Below, in pieces: positions 14,601 through 17,213 of a stretch of 17,213 bases of DNA. Each line of letters begins with the position of its first letter. The first letter of the stretch is position 1. Source of the DNA: CAZSNH01 sp052388455 (GTDB lineage: Bacteria; Pseudomonadota; Alphaproteobacteria; Rhizobiales; Hyphomicrobiaceae); contig JBQTIA010000151.1 in the NCBI GenBank assembly GCA_052388455.1, forward strand, positions 1 through 17,213. The letters are read 5' to 3'. The notes under the pieces were generated by a model. That model made no database searches, was not told where the DNA came from, and was given only the letters and a program-made list of their open reading frames with translations. A program made the translations under genes and the position numbers.

Positions 14601-15970
14601 ACACGATCGCGGATGCCGGGGGAGCAACCTCATCGGCACAAGTCGATGTCGCCATCATCCCGAACTATTCGCCGGTTGCGGACGGGGCGCTCTCGCCTGA
14701 GACTTTGACGGCCGGCACACCATGGAGCTTCACGCTCGACGCCGATCACTTCACCGACCCCGACGGCGATTCCATCGAGCTCAGCGTGCGGCTGGCAAAC
14801 GGCGAAATGCTGCCCGGATGGCTGTCGTTCGACAGTACGACGCGCACGCTCTCCGGCACGCCGCCTCCCGGTTACGGTGGCGAACTTAACATCGCCTTCG
14901 TCGCCAACGACGGACTCAGCGAGACCGAGGCTGTCAAGACGCTGACCATAGACGTCACCACCCCGTCGCCCGGACTGACCATCCTCGGCACGGCCGGCAA
15001 CGACACGCTCGACGGCACGGCGGGGTCCGACACCATCATCGGGCAGGCCGGCGACGACGTGCTTACTGGTGGCGCGGGTAATGACGCGTTTCTGATCGAC
15101 CGCAACGACGGGCTCGATCATTTCGACGGCGGGATCGGCTTCGACACCATCCGCGGCGGCAGCAACAACGATCTCATCGGGTTGCGGTCGGGCTCCGCGA
15201 GTCTCGCCGGGATCGAGGCGATCGACGGCGGTGACGGGTTCGATGTCCTGCGGCTGTCGACCGGCGACGACGTGCTCGACCTCACAGGCATCGCCGTGAC
15301 CGACATCGAGGAAATCCGCGGTCGTATCGGCGTCGACAGCATCTTTGGATCGGCCGGCAACGACACGATCGTCGGCGGCGGAGGGGGGGATCGGCTCTTC
15401 GGCGGCGATGGCGACGACACGTTCCTCGTCGTCGGCGGCTCCGGCTTCGACGAAATCGATGGCGGTGCGGGTTACGACGTGCTCCGGGGCAGCGCCGGCG
15501 ACGACCGCTTCCGCTTCGCCACGACCGAGGGCAACCTCTCGGGTTTGGAGGCGATCGAAGGCGGCGGTGGGATCGACGAGATCCGTCTCTCGAACGGCAA
15601 CGACGTGCTCGACCTGTCGGGCCTGACCGTGGTTGGAATTTCCCGTATCTCATCAGGGGCCGGAAGCGACCGCATCGTCGCCAGCCACTCCAGCGACCTG
15701 ATCTTTGGCGGGGGCCAGGCCGACGAATTCGTCTTTCGGCGCGGCACGGGCCACGACACCATCGCTGATTTCCAGCGGGGGACCGGCGCCAACCCGCTGA
15801 TCGACGTCATCGACCTCACCGACTTCTCGTTCGCTGACTTCGCCGAACTGATGGCGCACGCCACCCAGGACGGCGCCGACACGCTGATCACCCTCGACGC
15901 CGACTCCAGCCTGCGCCTCCTCGGGGTCAACGCCGGCAACCTGCTGGCCGATGATTTTCGTCTCGGGTGA
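11645..15970 (+). CDS. Large RTX calcium-binding protein, probable type I secretion substrate
   Basis: 1441-residue acidic protein with no signal peptide. Domains in order: N-terminal globular domain (1-165) with DHLHLVL (22-28), DAWWVMEG (38-45) and SPINSSSVIATLL (132-144); sparse RTX motifs (YGGEGDD ~187, YGGTGDD ~207, EGGGGND ~380, GGAGDD ~410, GGAGAD ~429) within beta-rich sequence; a dense RTX block (~690-730 and ~780-815, GGAGDDDLSGGDGNDTL type); a haemolysin-type calcium-binding-related segment (~838-902); a cadherin-like/VCBS-like domain (~914-1005); an Ig/cadherin-like domain ending LSGTPPPGYGG (~1009-1107); a second RTX block (~1112-1355) with a 111-residue duplication; and a C-terminus (1371-1441; SSLRLLGVNAGNLLADDFRL) like type I secretion signals. 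RTX repeats fold on binding calcium outside the cell. Role inferred: surface adhesin-like or secreted effector. AAGGAG lies 9 nt before the start. No secretion transporter genes are in the window. Confidence 0.93.
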   Translation: MAILRLERVPIERFNLGWFGGDHLHLVLQQDELFTTQDAWWVMEGTLGSDGTILRLGVDGASGTLTLSEANDDLTGAALTAKIGTPEWRGSHVIPLGGLEFEQWFLMAQRGEDIDAQSFPYLALADRWSARSPINSSSVIATLLYSIGIDITQYFPTTMRLSPGWQTLIGTSDDDTLSITGSFSYIYGGEGDDILQDSPGNFFPEKLYGGTGDDVFVARSGYNYYNGGELGLPYNQDGTDTVAYINIEFIYIVVNDERREHLNPDFYAVKSDGVDHYYSIERIEYDSGNTRVIVGPGVELLRDSLRMNLGDQSSNDRGDEADFSDSSSGLLINVDADGHTIVQASGAAGTSIGLWFESVEWLVGSAMDDRIYAPADVRGVEGGGGNDLIDVRLSTAFSGASPRQYDVEINGGAGDDTIVSGPGRTTVVGGAGADRFVLSSTTPFVGSAVEFVIEDAEAEDRLLVPHDLFNLTYADFDGSPLLPLLGAMGRFAGEDSFAELPQNVGSFITNSQNRSDVLSFEWQLQDDRHYGDDQTQGVIEFTGAILYNRDGNDLLIHLFVGDPQEVTELGNDESDWTHTINVFYPESETIIRVVNFQEGDLGIRFHDRGEPDIIDVQTDHGLYSAFDYPNWDEAVRQMTNGGVFLAPLDLRPDAPVYQPDEIAPQDAETTVLIGSADDDVLIATDDATRLEGGAGDDDLSGGDGNDTLDGGAGTDTMTGGAGDDTYIVDRSTDAVVESADGGRDFVISIVSHALADNVENLELRGDAETGTGTDAANQLTGNDSANVLDGRDGNDLLTGGLGDDTLIGGRGRDTYVHSLGDGDDTIRDFGDAADADTLILDGVTTADIALVKYESAPGDLFVLLADGSQIRIEEFDARDGGGIDRIRFADGTLWSRTEIEARADAAPVLEERPPFARADFGFWAASGRVEIPSADLLANDSSGDGGALSIVGVVAVGSGAEVTLLANGNLLLLTAEGFEGDVTFTYTIADAGGATSSAQVDVAIIPNYSPVADGALSPETLTAGTPWSFTLDADHFTDPDGDSIELSVRLANGEMLPGWLSFDSTTRTLSGTPPPGYGGELNIAFVANDGLSETEAVKTLTIDVTTPSPGLTILGTAGNDTLDGTAGSDTIIGQAGDDVLTGGAGNDAFLIDRNDGLDHFDGGIGFDTIRGGSNNDLIGLRSGSASLAGIEAIDGGDGFDVLRLSTGDDVLDLTGIAVTDIEEIRGRIGVDSIFGSAGNDTIVGGGGGDRLFGGDGDDTFLVVGGSGFDEIDGGAGYDVLRGSAGDDRFRFATTEGNLSGLEAIEGGGGIDEIRLSNGNDVLDLSGLTVVGISRISSGAGSDRIVASHSSDLIFGGGQADEFVFRRGTGHDTIADFQRGTGANPLIDVIDLTDFSFADFAELMAHATQDGADTLITLDADSSLRLLGVNAGNLLADDFRLG
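15083..15736 (+). repeat. Tandem 111-residue module in the RTX C-terminal region
   Basis: Two consecutive copies in the protein: residues 1147-1257 (nt 15083-15415) and 1258 to about 1355. They align without gaps over at least the first 75 residues, for example FDGGIGFDTIRGG with IDGGAGYDVLRGS, LAGIEAI with LSGLEAI, and TGDDVLDLTGIAV with NGNDVLDLSGLTV. Each copy mixes RTX nonapeptides with a GxEAI-xGG-DVLDL beta segment. The second copy is shorter at its end. Confidence 0.8.
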
Positions 15971-15978
15971 TCGAGGCG

Positions 15979-16006
15979 AGGCGGGGCGACGGAACACGCC
16001 CCGCCT
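15979..16006 (+). terminator. Terminator hairpin after the RTX gene
   Basis: Perfect 10-bp GC-rich stem AGGCGGGGCG (15979-15988) and CGCCCCGCCT (15997-16006) around the loop ACGGAACA, 8 bp after the stop codon and followed by GTTCT. This is a strong candidate intrinsic terminator, with the short T-content common in GC-rich genomes. Confidence 0.82.
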
Positions 16007-16094
16007 GTTCTGATCGGCACATCCTCGCGCGCCATTGGCCGGCGTCACGTCGCATCATCTGGCGCGTCGGAAATCGGTATGCGACGCTTTGGAG

Positions 16095-17057
16095 ATGCTC
16101 AACGATCGACGACCCGCCGCAGCTTTCGGCCTTGGTTTCCGTGTCGGGAGCCCGTTCCTTACCGGCGGCCTTGCCCTGCTGATCATACCGTGCTCGGCAG
16201 CCGAACCGACACGAGCGCCGGCATCGCCCACCACAGGCCCTGCGTGCATTCTGACAACCGAAGCGGAACGGGCCGTAACCCGCATCGCCGGTGCCGACAC
16301 GCTTCAGCTCGACGACGGCAGCGAGCTTCGCCTTGCCGGAATTCTACCTCCGCGCCGGCCCCTCACGGCCTCCGGCGATGCGCCCTGGCCACCGGGCGAA
16401 CAGGCCATTCAGGCGTTGAGCCGGCTGGTCATCGGTCGCACCATCGCGGTCGCTGCTGCCTCCGGACGCCGCACCGATCGCTACGGCCGCAAGATCGCGC
16501 ACGCCTTCGTCCTCGGCGACGGCCAGCCGCAATGGGTGCAGGGTCGATTGCTCACCGAGGGCCATGCCCGCGCGCACGCCCTCGATGGCGACACCTGCCT
16601 CGCGGCCATGCTCCGACGGGAAGGCGAGGCGCGGGCCTTCGGACGCGGCTCGTGGTCGAACGCCGCCTACAAGATCCGCTCGGCAACCGCGACCGCCGAG
16701 CTGATGCGGTTGCGATCCACGTTCCAGATCGTCGAGGGACGGGTGAGATCCGCTGCCACCGTGCGGGGCGCCGTATATCTCAACTTCGGACCGCTCTGGC
16801 GCACGGATTTCACCGCGGGTCTTCTGAAGCGCCGTCAGCAAGGCAGCGCCGAGCCTTCTAACTTGCTCGACACCGCTGCATTGCAGGGCCGCAGGGTGCG
16901 TGTGCGCGGGTGGATCGAGCGCAACAACGGTCCCTTCATCGAGATCACGCATCCCTCTGAGATCGAGTTGCTCGACGCCCCGTCCGCGCCCATCGCAACC
17001 AGACCCGCCCCATTGCCGGACGCCGTGAGCACCGACGACGCGCAGGTTGCGGAATGA
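16095..17057 (+). CDS. Exported thermonuclease-fold (SNase-like) protein, likely non-catalytic
   Basis: 320 residues. The N-terminus carries a signal-peptide-like stretch (FLTGGLALLIIPCSAAEP, 21-38; cleavage probably after SAA; LIIPC is a poor lipobox because Pro precedes Cys). An SNase-like OB domain follows (~60-187): GADTLQLDDG (66-75), ELRLAGILPPR (77-87), DRYGRKIAHAFV (128-139). Asp68, Arg79 and Arg132 match SNase Asp21, Arg35 and Arg87, but the positions of Asp40 and catalytic Glu43 are Leu84 and Arg87. A second beta domain (~208-293; FQIVEGRVRSAATVRGAVYL, VRVRGWIERNNGPFIEITHP) is typical of a two-domain alphaproteobacterial thermonuclease-family group. Start is uncertain: ATG 16095 has GGAG directly abutting it; an in-frame TTG at 16035 is the alternative. 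It follows the RTX terminator, so it has its own transcript. Confidence 0.82.
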   Translation: MLNDRRPAAAFGLGFRVGSPFLTGGLALLIIPCSAAEPTRAPASPTTGPACILTTEAERAVTRIAGADTLQLDDGSELRLAGILPPRRPLTASGDAPWPPGEQAIQALSRLVIGRTIAVAAASGRRTDRYGRKIAHAFVLGDGQPQWVQGRLLTEGHARAHALDGDTCLAAMLRREGEARAFGRGSWSNAAYKIRSATATAELMRLRSTFQIVEGRVRSAATVRGAVYLNFGPLWRTDFTAGLLKRRQQGSAEPSNLLDTAALQGRRVRVRGWIERNNGPFIEITHPSEIELLDAPSAPIATRPAPLPDAVSTDDAQVAE

Positions 17058-17061
17058 CGCG

Positions 17062-17086
17062 GGTTCGACGTTGAGCGTCGGCAACC
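17062..17086 (+). terminator. Hairpin between the SNase-like gene and the intron
   Basis: GGTT (17062-17065) and CGACG (17066-17070) pair with CGTCG (17076-17080) and AACC (17083-17086), with loop TTGAG and a 2-nt GC bulge. It is 4 bp after the SNase-like stop codon. Probable terminator or 3'-end structure; no T-run follows, because intron sequence begins at 17088. Confidence 0.5.
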
Positions 17087-17087
17087 A

Positions 17088-17213
17088 ATCGAGTAGGGGG
17101 TCGCCTCGCGGCTTCCCCCTCTCACACCACCGGGCATACTTCATCGTACACGGCGGTTTCCAGCAGGTTGTAGCGCGGCGTGATGGGCGGAGAGGCTGAC
17201 GAGCCCCTGAGCC
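17088..17213 (-). mobile_element. 3' end of a group II intron (domains V and VI), cut by window edge
   Basis: Minus strand. Domain V candidate 17158-17127: ACCGCCG pairs with CGGTGGT (7 bp, one G-U), then a 2-nt CC bulge on the 3' side, then TGTAC with GTATG around the loop GATGAA. This is the domain V layout, with its two-nucleotide bulge. Domain VI follows: GGGG (within 17114-17118) pairs with CCCC, an inner GCC/GGC is capped by a GCGA tetraloop, and a candidate branch-point A in CCCCTACTCGAT is 7 nt from the 3' end. The intron would end in AT at 17088. Sequence such as CCCGGTGGTGTGAGAGGGGG is familiar from bacterial group II introns carrying reverse transcriptases. The reverse transcriptase/maturase gene would lie beyond 17213. 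A minus-strand frame ending at TGA 17122 (PPITPRYNLLETAVYDEV, then CPVV) runs off the edge and could be the tail of an intron ORF or chance. Confidence 0.72.

Noticed and set aside
1..17213. tRNA, rRNA, CRISPR, restriction-modification, toxin-antitoxin or other defence genes
   Set aside because: I looked on both strands and found no cloverleaf, rRNA, regularly spaced repeats or recognisable defence proteins.

Overview
The window is GC-rich chromosomal DNA, most likely from an alphaproteobacterium of the Hyphomicrobiales (Rhizobiales) type. This rests on codon usage, on the EF-4 and SulP sequences, and on two thermonuclease-fold proteins with the layout common in that group; no rRNA or other phylogenetic marker is present to fix the genus. 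All functional calls come from reading translations and motifs, not from database searches.

Layout: (1) 1-4006, housekeeping: the 5' five-sixths of lepA (EF-4, minus strand, cut by the window edge), a divergent Met/Gln-rich helical phasin-like protein, and a SulP anion transporter with a degenerate STAS-like tail. (2) 4007-6465: an omega-amino acid:pyruvate aminotransferase, convergent with a secreted TPR protein; just upstream of the TPR gene lies a wrecked paralogue of it. (3) 6466-11182: a string of small, mostly unlinked genes on alternating strands: a membrane-anchored staphylococcal-nuclease-like protein, a small membrane protein, a secreted PepSY-like protein, a COG3541-type nucleotidyltransferase, a four-helix membrane protein and a GNAT acetyltransferase. 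(4) 11183-15970: a 462-bp AT-richer leader with two perfect palindromes, then a 1441-residue RTX calcium-binding protein with a distinct N-terminal domain, two blocks of RTX repeats, two cadherin/Ig-like domains and a C-terminus typical of type I secretion substrates. No type I secretion ABC transporter or adaptor is in the window. (5) 15971-17213: a strong terminator hairpin, a second exported thermonuclease-fold protein lacking key catalytic residues, and, at the right edge on the minus strand, the 3' end of a group II intron (domains V and VI).

The genes do not form one pathway. Most are single-gene transcription units, and convergent neighbours are separated by only 14-19 bp. A theme of exported or cell-surface products runs through the right two-thirds (TPR, PepSY-like, RTX, both SNase-like proteins). 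I did not find a clear new defence or mobile system. The least explained parts are the N-terminal domain of the RTX protein, the two catalytically altered SNase-like proteins, and the palindromes in front of the RTX gene.
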